Shown here: positions 27,803-36,903 of the stretch, piece after piece
How the letters are laid out: each line of letters opens with the position of its first letter
Position numbering within the stretch: the first letter of the stretch is position 1
Assembly (NCBI RefSeq): GCF_009258225.1
Contig: NZ_CP043617.1
Span: 1,736,001 to 1,800,000 of the forward strand
DNA from: Sulfurimonas lithotrophica
GTDB lineage: Bacteria; Campylobacterota; Campylobacteria; Campylobacterales; Sulfurimonadaceae
Reading direction: 5' to 3'
DNA length: 64,000 nt
Notes under the pieces: model-generated
Seen by the model: only the letters and a program-made list of their open reading frames with translations
Told to the model about the DNA's origin: nothing
Databases searched by the model: none
Translations under genes and position numbers: made by a program

Positions 27803-28645
27803 TTATTTTATCGTAGCTTTATTTTTTAGTGCCATCATTTTAGTCTGCATTACTGATTTGAATTTTTCCATTTTCAGGCGTTGTTCAATAAAAGGTTTTA
27901 CTTCAGTAAATGCACGAGTTTTAGAAGCTTTTTTATCTTGAAGGTAGATTACGTGGTGTCCAAACTGAGTTTTTACGGGATTAGAAATCGTTCCTACTTT
28001 CATAGAAAATACTTCTTTGTTAAATTCAGGAACCATTTGACCTTGTGCAAAATAACCTAAATCTCCACCTTTAGGTCCGCTAGGTCCAGTTGATTTTGAT
28101 TTAGCTAAATCAATAAATTTATTTTCTAAATTTTTACCGCTAAGACCTTTAAGTTGTTTTACTATATCTTTAGCTTCATTTTCTGTTTTTACTAGAATAT
28201 GGCGAGCATGAACAGACTCTTTTTCGTCAAACTCTTCTTTATTGTCGTCATAATATTTTTTAACTTCTTTATTTGAAACGTTAACTTTATCAAGCTCTCT
28301 TTTTTGCCAAACTTGAATAGCAAGTTCTTTTTTAACTCTCTCAATCACTTTGGCATATTCATCTTTAAAATCCTGCGACTCCATTACACCGGTTTTTTTA
28401 GCATCTTCAAAAATCAACTCTTTAGCTACTAACTGTTCAAGTACTTGTGAACGAAGTTGTTGTTGCTTATCAGCCGGAACTTGATTAAATCTACCCTGAG
28501 TAGCCTGCATTAATTCAGAATCTACCTCTTGTTGAGTGATAGCTTTACCATTTACTGTTACCAATGTATTTGCTGCAGCAAGTGTCGATAAAATTGCCAT
28601 TGAGAATGCAACTTTTTTCAAAGAGAACGGGGTTACTAATTTCAT
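27803..28645 (-). CDS. Periplasmic parvulin peptidyl-prolyl isomerase (PEB4-like)
   Basis: A 280-residue chaperone with a signal peptide (FSLKKVAFSMAILSTLAAA). It has a SurA-like N-terminal helical region and a parvulin domain at about residues 140-240 with HARHILVKTENEA, GPKGGDLGYFAQGQMVPEFNKEVFS and FGHHVIYLQDKK. This is the architecture of Campylobacter PEB4/Cj0596, which assists outer-membrane protein folding. It is divergent from nth. Confidence 0.9.
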   Translation of the reverse strand: MKLVTPFSLKKVAFSMAILSTLAAANTLVTVNGKAITQQEVDSELMQATQGRFNQVPADKQQQLRSQVLEQLVAKELIFEDAKKTGVMESQDFKDEYAKVIERVKKELAIQVWQKRELDKVNVSNKEVKKYYDDNKEEFDEKESVHARHILVKTENEAKDIVKQLKGLSGKNLENKFIDLAKSKSTGPSGPKGGDLGYFAQGQMVPEFNKEVFSMKVGTISNPVKTQFGHHVIYLQDKKASKTRAFTEVKPFIEQRLKMEKFKSVMQTKMMALKNKATIK

Positions 28646-28721
28646 ATAAATTCCTATTTTTTAAGTCTAAAAATTTTAGTAGTAATTAGATAACAATAAA
28701 TAAACAAGCTATAATTCCACC

Positions 28722-29372
28722 ATGAAAAAAGTAAAAAAAGCGACAAAAAAAGAGATTAGTGAAATTCACAAACGATTTGTTGATAGATACAGTGATGCAG
28801 TAACGGAACTTGATTATAAAAATGCATATGAACTGGTTATTGCCGTAGCACTATCGGCTCAATGTACGGATAAACGTGTAAATGTAATTACGCCTGCTTT
28901 ATTTGAAAAATACCCTGATGCAAAAACACTTGCTGATGCAGATATAGAAGATATAAAAGAACTTATAAAATCATGTTCTTTTTTTAACAATAAAGCCAAA
29001 AATTTACTTGCTATGGCAAAAACCGTTGTTGAAGAGTTTGAGGGCGAAATTCCAATGAATGAAAAAGACTTGCAGCGTCTTGCAGGTGTTGGACAAAAAA
29101 CTGCAAATGTCGTAATGATAGAATACACAGGGGCAAACTTGATGGCAGTCGATACACATGTATTTCGCGTATCGCATCGTTTGGGTCTGAGTGATGACAA
29201 AACGGCACTTGCTACTGAAGCTACACTTGTAAAAAAGTTTAAAAACGACTTGCATGCACTGCATCAGGGTATGGTTTTATTTGGTCGGTACATATGCAAA
29301 GCTAAAAATCCAAAGTGTGCTGAGTGCTTTTTAACCGATATGTGTAAAACGACTGAGAGCTTTAAGGTATGA
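28722..29372 (+). CDS. nth: Endonuclease III
   Basis: A 216-residue base-excision DNA glycosylase/AP lyase for oxidised pyrimidines. The helix-hairpin-helix LQRLAGVGQKTANVVM contains the catalytic Lys, and the catalytic Asp is in AVDTHVFRVSHRLGL. The C-terminal [4Fe-4S] cluster is CKAKNPKCAECFLTDMC. The last 4 bases overlap the following lipoprotein frame. Confidence 0.96.
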   Translation: MKKVKKATKKEISEIHKRFVDRYSDAVTELDYKNAYELVIAVALSAQCTDKRVNVITPALFEKYPDAKTLADADIEDIKELIKSCSFFNNKAKNLLAMAKTVVEEFEGEIPMNEKDLQRLAGVGQKTANVVMIEYTGANLMAVDTHVFRVSHRLGLSDDKTALATEATLVKKFKNDLHALHQGMVLFGRYICKAKNPKCAECFLTDMCKTTESFKV

Positions 29373-29623
29373 TTTTTGCTTACAAAAGTTTTATGAGAAC
29401 AATTTTATTATTTTTATCTTTTTTTATCATAGCTACTATGTTTAGCGGATGTTTTAACAGACATGGAATTACCGCTAAATACTATTATGATTGTGAAGAA
29501 TATTATGATATGCAAGGTTACTACCATAAAGATTGCCCTAAAGAAGGGATATTAACTTATGAAGAGATAGGGAATGCCTTTAAAGAAAAAAAGAAAAAAT
29601 CTAAAAATCGAAATGTTTGGTAG
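29369..29623 (+). CDS. Small putative lipoprotein
   Basis: An 84-residue protein with a hydrophobic N terminus ending in the lipobox MFSGC. The mature part is rich in Tyr, Asp and Lys and ends in a basic tail, KEKKKKSKNRN. It starts either at the ATG in the nth stop or at the ATG at 29393, and both give a signal. The family was not recognised. It is followed at once by a nested inverted repeat. Confidence 0.65.
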   Translation: MIFAYKSFMRTILLFLSFFIIATMFSGCFNRHGITAKYYYDCEEYYDMQGYYHKDCPKEGILTYEEIGNAFKEKKKKSKNRNVW

Positions 29624-29691
29624 CACCGCCATGTAAACTGATGGAACATTCTTTTTGAATGTTCACGGAAGTTTACGACAATATGGTGGTG
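29624..29691. repeat. Nested inverted-repeat element
   Basis: Three pairs of arms are nested around a T5 loop. The outer pair is CACCGCCAT (29624) with ATGGTGGTG (29683, one G-U pair as RNA). The middle pair is GTAAACT (29633) with AGTTTAC (29670). The inner pair is GAACATTC (29644) with GAATGTTC (29657). As RNA this is a long interrupted hairpin. It may terminate nth transcription, be a small structured RNA, or be a remnant of a palindromic repeat. Confidence 0.55.
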
Positions 29692-29765
29692 TTTAAAAAT
29701 AATAAACGAGAAGGTGTTCAGCACAGCGCTTACAGAAAACTAACGACTAAATATGAAGTAAAAAA

Positions 29766-30470
29766 CTATTTTATAGCTATAAAAGTTGCAAAATTTGCCC
29801 AGCGAAACACTACCTCACAGTGTGAAAAGCCCGCATTTTTTGCCATCTTTATATTTTCTTCTTCAGAGTACGGTACAAGTACGTTCTCTAACGCTTCACG
29901 TTTTTGGGCTATCTCAAATTCGCTATAACCTTGTTTCTTTTTAAAATCATAATAATGTTCTATAAGATCTTTATTAAGTTTTGCATGATGTGAAATCACT
30001 TTTTCGCTAAATATAAATACACCCTCTTTTTTAAGTGCATCAGCTATCTTTTTTACAAGTTCTTCACGTACCAAAGGTCTTATAAATTGCAGAGTATAGT
30101 TACTGACAAAAACATTTGCCTTTTCATAATCGTATTCTAAAATATCCGCATTTAAAAGATTAATATCTACATTAAATGCATGTGCTTTTTTACCGGCTTG
30201 TTCCAGCATCGCTTCTGAGTTGTCAAGTCCTATAAGTGTAACATCTGGGTTTTGTTTGGCAATAGATATAAGCAAAGATGCAGTCGAGCAACCAAGGTCG
30301 TACATTATTCCGCCGTTTTGTAGTGCTTTTAGTACAAAAAATCTCGTCATCTCTTGAGACTCTTCGTAAAACGGTACACTACGGCTTAACATATCGTCAA
30401 ATACGGCTGCTACTTCTTCATCAAATTCAAACTGTTTTTTTATCGGTTTTGCAAATACTTTATCATTCAT
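29766..30470 (-). CDS. cmoA: Carboxy-S-adenosyl-L-methionine synthase
   Basis: A 234-residue SAM-fold enzyme that makes Cx-SAM for wobble uridine modification (cmo5U34) of tRNA. CmoA markers are the N-terminal [20 protein letters not shown], the [12 protein letters not shown] loop, GLDNSEAML and NYTLQFIRP. CmoB, its partner, is not in the window. The C terminus faces the nested inverted repeat, and the gene is divergent from the small membrane protein gene at 30528. Confidence 0.93.
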   Translation of the reverse strand: MNDKVFAKPIKKQFEFDEEVAAVFDDMLSRSVPFYEESQEMTRFFVLKALQNGGIMYDLGCSTASLLISIAKQNPDVTLIGLDNSEAMLEQAGKKAHAFNVDINLLNADILEYDYEKANVFVSNYTLQFIRPLVREELVKKIADALKKEGVFIFSEKVISHHAKLNKDLIEHYYDFKKKQGYSEFEIAQKREALENVLVPYSEEENIKMAKNAGFSHCEVVFRWANFATFIAIK

Positions 30471-30527
30471 AATGAAATTTTAGCAAAGTTTGCCTATAAT
30501 CACTACAATATTTAACCGGAGAGCTAT

Positions 30528-30875
30528 ATGGAATTTGATATATCCACTTTAATGATGATATTTTTTATTATATTTATGATAATCAGTATGTGGAAAATCT
30601 ACGCTTTTTTACCAAATAAACAACTTGAAGACGACGATACGACTCCAGAAGCTACAAAAGATTTGATGCACCTGATGCTAAGAGTTATAAAAGAGAACAA
30701 TGGTGAGCTTACGAATGCCGAGTTGTTTGAGAAGATGCAGGAAAATGAAGAGTTTGACTCTCAAAAATTTTGGAGGTTTAATCTAAACAGACTAAATCAA
30801 TTACTTCAAAAATATTATTTGGAGAATCCAGATGCTAAAAGCATCATGGATATATATGAAGGTATAAAAGATTAA
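30528..30875 (+). CDS. Small membrane-anchored protein, function unknown
   Basis: A 115-residue protein with one N-terminal helix (about residues 7-28), then a charged soluble part. The soluble part contains a helix-turn-helix-like pattern at about 45-105 (LMHLMLRVIKENNGELTNAELFEKM). The ribosome-binding site GGAGAG precedes the ATG. Its stop overlaps the convergent fba stop by four bases. No family was recognised. Confidence 0.65.
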   Translation: MEFDISTLMMIFFIIFMIISMWKIYAFLPNKQLEDDDTTPEATKDLMHLMLRVIKENNGELTNAELFEKMQENEEFDSQKFWRFNLNRLNQLLQKYYLENPDAKSIMDIYEGIKD

Positions 30876-31954
30876 TTTCTACCTATTGCATTTAAGTCTT
30901 TAAATGCCTCTTCTACACGCTTTACTAGTGTTTCTTGTCCGGCTCTTAACCATTTTCTAGGGTCATAGTATTTTTTATTTGGTTTATCCTCACCCTCCGG
31001 ATTACCGATTTGACCTTGAAGATAGTCGTTATACTTTTCAGCGTATGCTTTTACGCCTTCCCAAGTAGCCCATTGTGTATCTGTGTCTATGTTCATTTTG
31101 ATAACACCGTAAGATATAGCTTCTTCTATTTCAGATTTTTCACTACCGCTTCCGCCGTGAAATACGAAAAATACAGGTTTAGCATCTGCGGTGTTGTATT
31201 TTTCAGCTATGTATTTTTGAGAGTTATCTAAGATTTTAGGTGTAAGAGTTACATTTCCCGGTTTATAAACACCGTGAACATTACCAAATGAAGCTGCTAT
31301 GGTAAAGTTAGGTGATACTTTACTTAACTCTTCATAAGCATACGCTACCTCTTCGGGTTGAGTATATAAAAGAGCATTATCTATATTTGTATTATCGACT
31401 CCGTCTTCTTCCCCGCCTGTTACACCTAGTTCTATCTCTATGTGCATACCTATTTTAGACATTCTCGCTAAGTATTCTTTTGAGATAGCAATGTTTTCTT
31501 CTAAAGACTCTTCTGATAGATCTAACATATGAGATGAGAAAAGCGGTTTAGCATTAGCCGCAAAATACTGTTCACCTGCTTGTAAAAGAGCATCTATCCA
31601 AGGCAATAGTTTTTTAGCAGCATGGTCTGTGTGTAAAATTACAGGCACACCGTAAGCTTCAGCCATCATATGCGTATGTATAGCTCCACTTACGGCTCCG
31701 TTGATTGCAGCTAATTCATTCTCGTTACTTAGACCTTTTCCAGCATAATATGAAGCTCCACCGTTACTAAACTGAATAATAACAGGAGAGTTTACTTTTG
31801 CAGCAGCCTCAAGCACACCGTTTATAGAATCAGTTGAAACAACATTTACAGCCGGAATAGCAAAGCCGTTATCTTTAGCATGTTGATACACTTTAAGTAC
31901 ATCTTCACCAAAAAGTACACCCGGTTTTACTATATCTAAAATTCCTTTACTCAT
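30872..31954 (-). CDS. fba: Class II fructose-bisphosphate aldolase
   Basis: A 360-residue zinc aldolase for glycolysis, gluconeogenesis and related cycles. It is of the longer E. coli FbaA type. Key segments are ILHTDHAAKKLLPWID (zinc ligands), EIELGVTGGEEDGVD, GNVHGVYKPGNV, FHGGSGSEKSEI and MNIDTDTQWA. It is transcribed alone from a promoter in the 116-base spacer shared with the divergent gene at 32071. Confidence 0.96.
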   Translation of the reverse strand: MSKGILDIVKPGVLFGEDVLKVYQHAKDNGFAIPAVNVVSTDSINGVLEAAAKVNSPVIIQFSNGGASYYAGKGLSNENELAAINGAVSGAIHTHMMAEAYGVPVILHTDHAAKKLLPWIDALLQAGEQYFAANAKPLFSSHMLDLSEESLEENIAISKEYLARMSKIGMHIEIELGVTGGEEDGVDNTNIDNALLYTQPEEVAYAYEELSKVSPNFTIAASFGNVHGVYKPGNVTLTPKILDNSQKYIAEKYNTADAKPVFFVFHGGSGSEKSEIEEAISYGVIKMNIDTDTQWATWEGVKAYAEKYNDYLQGQIGNPEGEDKPNKKYYDPRKWLRAGQETLVKRVEEAFKDLNAIGRN

Positions 31955-32070
31955 AAAAACACCTTAAAAAAATAATTATGCAATTATAATACAGACTTCT
32001 TTTAAAACAACTTTCTTAAAATAATATTTTTTATGTTAGAATACAAAAAAATATATATTAAAGTAAAACA

Positions 32071-32718
32071 ATGGATATAACTATAGAAGAATATGCTAAA
32101 CGTTTTAAAATGTCTAAAGAGATGGTTGCTTCAAAAATACGTCAAAAAAAACTTAACTATACTTCACAAGACGGAATACTTTTAATAAACGTACCGGATG
32201 AAATACCGAATGAATCAATAATACAAGAGCCTAAAGAAATTAAACAAAATGTTCAAAAAAACATTATGCAAAAAGCAACAGTTGCTACCGTACTTGGTTT
32301 ATATAAAAGGGAAAACCTATACCTAAAACAAAAAATAGAACAACTTGAAAGTAAAATAGATAAGCTTATAAACGATAAAGAACAGATGCTAAGAGACGAA
32401 AGAGATAGAATCGAAAGCATCTATACAAATAAAGACGAACAATTAAAAAATATCTTAGAACTTATGAATGAAAAAATACTTCATGAAAAAGAGCAAAAGC
32501 AAACTATTTATGAGATAGAACATTCTTTAAACAGCAGTGCAAAGATTGTTGAGCTAAAAAGCTATTTAAAAACTCTTGATTTAGAATCTTTTCAAAGAAA
32601 AAAAATTAAAAAAAGATTTGAAGAAGTATTAAACGAGGATATAAGAGTAATTGAACAAAACGGAAAAATCTACTTAGATTTTTCAAAATATGATTATAGT
32701 GATCTTTTGGCATTATAG
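32071..32718 (+). CDS. Coiled-coil protein with N-terminal HTH-like segment
   Basis: A 215-residue protein. Residues 1-35 (IEEYAKRFKMSKEMVASKIRQKKL) look like a MerR/excisionase-type helix-turn-helix. A linker follows, then a coiled coil at about 85-175, very rich in Lys, Glu and Gln, and a C-terminal helical part. The layout resembles epsilonproteobacterial DUF3972-type proteins, but that link is tentative. It lies 30 bases before the FapA-like gene and is probably co-transcribed with it. Confidence 0.6.
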   Translation: MDITIEEYAKRFKMSKEMVASKIRQKKLNYTSQDGILLINVPDEIPNESIIQEPKEIKQNVQKNIMQKATVATVLGLYKRENLYLKQKIEQLESKIDKLINDKEQMLRDERDRIESIYTNKDEQLKNILELMNEKILHEKEQKQTIYEIEHSLNSSAKIVELKSYLKTLDLESFQRKKIKKRFEEVLNEDIRVIEQNGKIYLDFSKYDYSDLLAL

Positions 32719-32748
32719 TATATAAGAAATAAAAAGGGATATTAAGCT

Positions 32749-34407
32749 GTGAAAGAGCTAACAGTCAAAACAAAAAACATTTCCCTCTCTTTAAAAAAGT
32801 ATGCTCAAAGCAATGATGCAAGTACGGATATAATAGACTTTAGCATATTAAAAACCAAGACACTTATAAGGACAACTAAAGAGAGAGATTTTGTAGAGTT
32901 TAACGAGTCTATTAAAGAGAGGTATAACTCTGAGAAGAAAATGATTGATTATCATGTCGAATTTAAACAGGTTTATACAATTAAACTTTTTGAAAAAGCC
33001 CAAGAACAATACAGCTTAAAATATGAGATAGAGTTTGACGAATTTATTGTTAATCCCAAAATTATTATTAAAACCGACTCTAATATCCCTTATAAAAGAA
33101 AAACACCAAAGGATACTTACCTTTGGCTTCTAAAAGAGATTAATAAAATAAAAGCCAAAAACAATATTTTGATTCATATTTTTGATGAGAGTTATCTGGC
33201 TAAACTAAAACTTTTTACAAAACATCTTCATGCCGGAAAGTTTAAGAAATCAATTAAATTACCTTTGATTGAAACTATCTCGCCTGATATTACACGAAAA
33301 GGTCAACTACTCCTTCACTACGAAAATAAAAAAAATCATCATCAGATTACAGAAGTAAATGCCGGTGACTTATTGATAGAATTTGCAAAACCAAAATTTG
33401 GAAAAAACGGACTGGATGCATTTGGAAACGTAATCACGAGTGAAACTCAAAAAAACTCTAAAGATTTTACTTATGATATAGATGATGAGACAATAGAAGT
33501 CAAAGAAGACAAAGATAAAAAGCAATATATAGCTAAAGTTAAAGGTTTTGTAAATTTTTCAAAAAACCTTATGTTTATAGACCATATTATTAAAAAGAGA
33601 AAATTAAAAAGAGTAGAAGATACTCTTTCCGAGCATGAAGATAACGACATAAAGGTAATAGTTTCCGAAAAGGATTCTACACAGGACAGTATAGGAGAAG
33701 GTGTAACATTAAGCAGTGAAACTATACACGTGGAAGGCTTTGTAGGTTCAAACTCCGTTTTAAATGCTACAAACCTAATAATAGACGGTGCTACGCATCA
33801 GAGTTCACGTCAAAGTGCAAAATTTGCAAAAATAAACAGGCATAAAGGGACTATTAGAGCACATCAAGCGGATATCAAACTTCTTGAAGGGGGTACTGTA
33901 TATGCGACAACCGTAAATATAGATTCTTGTTTAAACGGAACTATCTACGCAAAAGATGTAAATATAACGAATGTAAAAAGCAATCTAAAAGTATATGCTT
34001 CACATTCAATCAACATCACTTTAGTTAGCGGAGAAAATAATCTATTTAATATAGATTATAAAAAAATACCTATTCTTTCAAAAAAAATAGAGTTTATAGA
34101 CCATGATATAGAAGATCTAAAGTATCACCTAGAAGAAGCAAAAAGACATGATAAATCAAAAGTTGAAGGTATAAAGTTAAAACTCAAAGAACTGCAGGAA
34201 ATAAAAAATGATATACTCAACTCTGTCAAAGATGCACACGTAAAAATCGAAAGACCTCTTCGCGGCTTAAATACAATAATATTCTCAACTGGCGAAAACA
34301 AGGAACTCATATATAAAACAAGTTCTAAAAAGTATGGAGAATTTCATCTTGAAATTAGCGAAGAAAAGATAACCCTCAAACCTGTAAATATCTCAATAAA
34401 TCTATAA
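32749..34407 (+). CDS. FapA-like (DUF342) beta-solenoid protein
   Basis: A 552-residue protein starting at GTG after AAGGGAT. The centre (about 195-430) holds the DUF342/FapA domain, with the KPKFGKNGLDAFGN motif and a repetitive beta-solenoid (VTLSSETIHVEGFV, GTIRAHQADIKLLEGGTV, GTIYAKDVNIT). A coiled coil spans about 440-500. Homologues include a flagellar-assembly protein of Vibrio and polymer-forming proteins. No flagellar gene is nearby, so the process is open. Confidence 0.8.
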   Translation: MKELTVKTKNISLSLKKYAQSNDASTDIIDFSILKTKTLIRTTKERDFVEFNESIKERYNSEKKMIDYHVEFKQVYTIKLFEKAQEQYSLKYEIEFDEFIVNPKIIIKTDSNIPYKRKTPKDTYLWLLKEINKIKAKNNILIHIFDESYLAKLKLFTKHLHAGKFKKSIKLPLIETISPDITRKGQLLLHYENKKNHHQITEVNAGDLLIEFAKPKFGKNGLDAFGNVITSETQKNSKDFTYDIDDETIEVKEDKDKKQYIAKVKGFVNFSKNLMFIDHIIKKRKLKRVEDTLSEHEDNDIKVIVSEKDSTQDSIGEGVTLSSETIHVEGFVGSNSVLNATNLIIDGATHQSSRQSAKFAKINRHKGTIRAHQADIKLLEGGTVYATTVNIDSCLNGTIYAKDVNITNVKSNLKVYASHSINITLVSGENNLFNIDYKKIPILSKKIEFIDHDIEDLKYHLEEAKRHDKSKVEGIKLKLKELQEIKNDILNSVKDAHVKIERPLRGLNTIIFSTGENKELIYKTSSKKYGEFHLEISEEKITLKPVNISINL

Positions 34408-34583
34408 TTTTTTTTACATCTAACTTATATCTTATATTTTTTTAAAATTTATATACGGTTTTCCGTGTATTATACATAATATATATATCTTTATATCTAT
34501 TTAATACTATATAATAAACAGTTTATATAATTTTATACACTAATAAATGTTTATTTAAGTATATATTCCGTATAATCTTCCCT
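34408..34583 (+). promoter_or_regulatory. AT-rich promoter region of the HTH gene
   Basis: The 176-base spacer is extremely AT-rich. It holds a dyad at about 34452-34470 (ATACGG-TTTT-CCGTGTAT) and a TATAAT -10 element at 34571-34576, only seven bases before the ATG at 34584. No Shine-Dalgarno sequence is visible, so the HTH gene mRNA may be leaderless. Confidence 0.45.
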
Positions 34584-34817
34584 ATGCAAATTAATGATCT
34601 GTTTAATATTCTTCATAATTCAATCGAATCCCAAAACAAAGGGAGAAAAATATCTTTAAAAGATATGGCTAAATCTCTTGGGATATCTATGCGTACATAT
34701 CAAGACTGGAAACTAGGGCGTGCCAAACCTCAAGCTGCATCGGTCGTTATAAAAATGCTTGGAGAATTAGAAGATGATGAAATCATTAGAGCTGTTAGAA
34801 AGATAAATAAACTTTAG
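34584..34817 (+). CDS. Small HTH DNA-binding protein
   Basis: A 77-residue protein with a Cro/CI-type helix-turn-helix at about residues 24-55 (SLKDMAKSLGISMRTYQDWKLGRAKPQAAS). The rest is a helical tail, probably for dimerisation. It is a likely repressor or nucleoid-associated regulator. It lies upstream of a 68-residue gene and of HU. There is no Shine-Dalgarno, and the -10 box lies at leaderless distance. Confidence 0.75.
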   Translation: MQINDLFNILHNSIESQNKGRKISLKDMAKSLGISMRTYQDWKLGRAKPQAASVVIKMLGELEDDEIIRAVRKINKL

Positions 34818-34826
34818 GATTAATAT

Positions 34827-35033
34827 ATGGGTATGCTAACGTCAAATGAAAGAGATGCTTTAGAAGATGTTTTTATGTCAATTCACTCTAAAAAAAGTGT
34901 ATTTAACATTTTTAAACACTATAATGATTTATTGCAAAAATCTATAAAGCGTGCTAAATTAGGTACTAAAATAGATAAATTTTATAAATTTTTACATATT
35001 TTTATGAAAAAGAAGAAAAATTTAAGCAAATAA
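34827..35033 (+). CDS. Small basic protein, function unknown
   Basis: A 68-residue lysine-rich, mostly helical protein (NVFNIFKHYNDLL-like core, here SVFNIFKHYNDLLQKSIKRA) ending in KKKKNLSK. It begins nine bases after the HTH gene stop and probably shares its transcript. No family was recognised. It could be a DNA-binding or toxin/antitoxin-like partner, but nothing in the sequence proves that. Confidence 0.5.
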   Translation: MGMLTSNERDALEDVFMSIHSKKSVFNIFKHYNDLLQKSIKRAKLGTKIDKFYKFLHIFMKKKKNLSK

Positions 35034-35131
35034 ATAATAAAGTGTCTTCAGCTGAATTGCTTATCTAAAAGTTGGTTTTAATCAATGAGGTAAGTGATTT
35101 CGGAAAAATTTTATTAATCCAAGGGTAATTC

Positions 35132-35416
35132 ATGAATAAAGCTGAGTTTGTAGAACTAGTTCAAGCAAGTGGTGAGTATAAAACTAAAGTAGAAGCTGAA
35201 GCAGCAATTAAAGCATTTACTGAAGCAGTTACAACTGCATTAGTAAAAAAAGAAGACGTTTCTTTAGTTGGTTTTGGTAGCTTTTCTGCAGCATTACAAA
35301 AAGGTAAAAGCGGTAAAGTTCCAGGTACTAATAAAACTTACACAACTCAAGATAAAATGGTTCCAAAATTTAAAGCTGGTAAAGGTCTTAAAGACCGCGT
35401 TGCAGCTGGTAAATAA
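35132..35416 (+). CDS. hup: DNA-binding protein HU
   Basis: A 94-residue histone-like protein. The start MNKAEFVELVQASGEYKTKVEAEAAI, the SLVGFGSFSAAL strand and the DNA-minor-groove arm with GTNKTYTTQDKMVPKFKAGK are characteristic. The ribosome-binding site is AAGGGT, and the gene ends in a good intrinsic terminator. It bends and compacts DNA as a dimer. Confidence 0.95.
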   Translation: MNKAEFVELVQASGEYKTKVEAEAAIKAFTEAVTTALVKKEDVSLVGFGSFSAALQKGKSGKVPGTNKTYTTQDKMVPKFKAGKGLKDRVAAGK

Positions 35417-35421
35417 TATTT

Positions 35422-35457
35422 AAGTTGTCGCATTAGCGACAACTTATACTTTTTCTC
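35422..35457 (+). terminator. Intrinsic terminator of hup
   Basis: A perfect 10-bp stem (AAGTTGTCGC with GCGACAACTT, ATTA loop, 35422-35445) is followed by ATACTTTTTCT. It lies five bases after the HU stop and closes that transcript. Confidence 0.85.
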
Positions 35458-35468
35458 TCCCGACTTAA

Positions 35469-36902
35469 ATGAAAATCAACTTCTTTTCATTACTCTTTAA
35501 AAAAAAAGATAAAAAAAACAATCTACACATACCCGATACCATATTAATAAAAAAGTTAAAATCGGTTTGTGAAAAAAATAATTGTAAGATTTTAGAGAAT
35601 ACTACGCTGTTTCATCACTCTAGTCAAATAGATATTCCTTTGATGGCTATAGATCCAAAACGCGGGATATATATATTTGAATATAAAGATTGGACGTATA
35701 GCGATTTAGCAAATTACGAAATTAAAAAATCACACAATAACAAGCAATCTAAAAACACTTTAGCTTTTGAAAAAACAAATAATTTTATAAACACTAAATT
35801 TAATGAAATATTACATAACGATTTTGTTGATATATTTAACTATTTATTAGCCGAAAATTTAACTTTTGAAGATTATGAACATCTTGATGAAGAGAAAAAA
35901 AGTCTTCTGCCGTACGATAAAGTTATTTTTTGCGACAACGATGAAGATAATATACGAAAAAAACTTGAAAATTCAAGAGATATAAATAATAATCTTCCGG
36001 ACATAGATTTTATTATGGCAAATCTTTTGACCCAATATTTAATTTTAGACAAAAAAGATATCCATTTTGCCACTGACGAACAAAGAGCTTTTATAGATGA
36101 CCTATCCAATAATAATCATATTATTGCTTTAAACGGTTTAGCGTCTTCGGGAAAAACTACGACACTTATATTAAAAGCAATATATTTGCAACTGCTTTCA
36201 TCACAGAATAGTGTTTGTATCATCGAGCCTACTAAACTTAGTTGCGATATTGTGAAACAATCGATAATTGAGCTAATAGAATACTCGATTATAAACGTAG
36301 ATGCTACATCTATAAATGTTTTAACACCGGAAGAATTTTTAAATGCTAAAACAACAACATATGTATTTTGCGACGATGCTTCATTGATAGATGAGAGTTT
36401 AGTTGAACAAATAATCTCAAAGTGTTCAAAAGCAAAATTAAGTTTGGTAAATCCTGCAGATACTTATGAACACTTTTATAAACTAACAAAAAGCTTTCAC
36501 AATAAGATAGATATAGAATTTATACAAAAACATCCGTATGCAGCCGCTATGCAGTATATAAACTATTATTCAAACGAAAACTCTAAAACTATTCTTTGTG
36601 TTGCAAGTATAGAAACCGGTAAAAAACTAAGTGAAGATTTATCTTCATATATCAAAGAAGAAGCTGTCTTATTGGATAGTTCCAAAAAACTAATAGATCA
36701 AAAGAAAAGTTTTCTAACTCTAAGCGACTATAAAAATGTAAGTGCACAAAGGAGCGAAATAGTTATATTGCTTGATGTTTGTGATGTATCTCAAAGTGAG
36801 CTTTCTTATGCCATAAATCTGGCAAACGAGAAAGTATTTTTAATATATGAGGATGAATGTCCAAGTATAACAACTCTTAAAAAAATATTTAATAAGGAAT
36901 AA
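35469..36902 (+). CDS. NERD-like nuclease / SF1 helicase-like P-loop protein
   Basis: A 477-residue soluble protein. Residues about 25-80 have the pattern of a nuclease-related (NERD, PD-(D/E)XK-like) fold, with QIDIPLMAIDPKRGIYIFEYKDW supplying an Asp and an E-x-K. A P-loop NTPase follows, with Walker A GLASSGKTTT near residue 223 and a Walker-B-like VFCDDAS near 298. Q-motif-like DEQRAFIDDL precedes it, as in UvrD/RecD-type helicases. The C-terminal helicase motifs are weak, so unwinding may be lost. A DNA repair or defence role is inferred. Confidence 0.65.
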   Translation: MKINFFSLLFKKKDKKNNLHIPDTILIKKLKSVCEKNNCKILENTTLFHHSSQIDIPLMAIDPKRGIYIFEYKDWTYSDLANYEIKKSHNNKQSKNTLAFEKTNNFINTKFNEILHNDFVDIFNYLLAENLTFEDYEHLDEEKKSLLPYDKVIFCDNDEDNIRKKLENSRDINNNLPDIDFIMANLLTQYLILDKKDIHFATDEQRAFIDDLSNNNHIIALNGLASSGKTTTLILKAIYLQLLSSQNSVCIIEPTKLSCDIVKQSIIELIEYSIINVDATSINVLTPEEFLNAKTTTYVFCDDASLIDESLVEQIISKCSKAKLSLVNPADTYEHFYKLTKSFHNKIDIEFIQKHPYAAAMQYINYYSNENSKTILCVASIETGKKLSEDLSSYIKEEAVLLDSSKKLIDQKKSFLTLSDYKNVSAQRSEIVILLDVCDVSQSELSYAINLANEKVFLIYEDECPSITTLKKIFNKE

Positions 36903-36903
36903 A

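Noticed and set aside
29659-29928. 89-codon frame overlapping cmoA
   Set aside because: It starts inside the nested inverted repeat and runs antisense over cmoA, without a ribosome-binding site or recognisable protein features.
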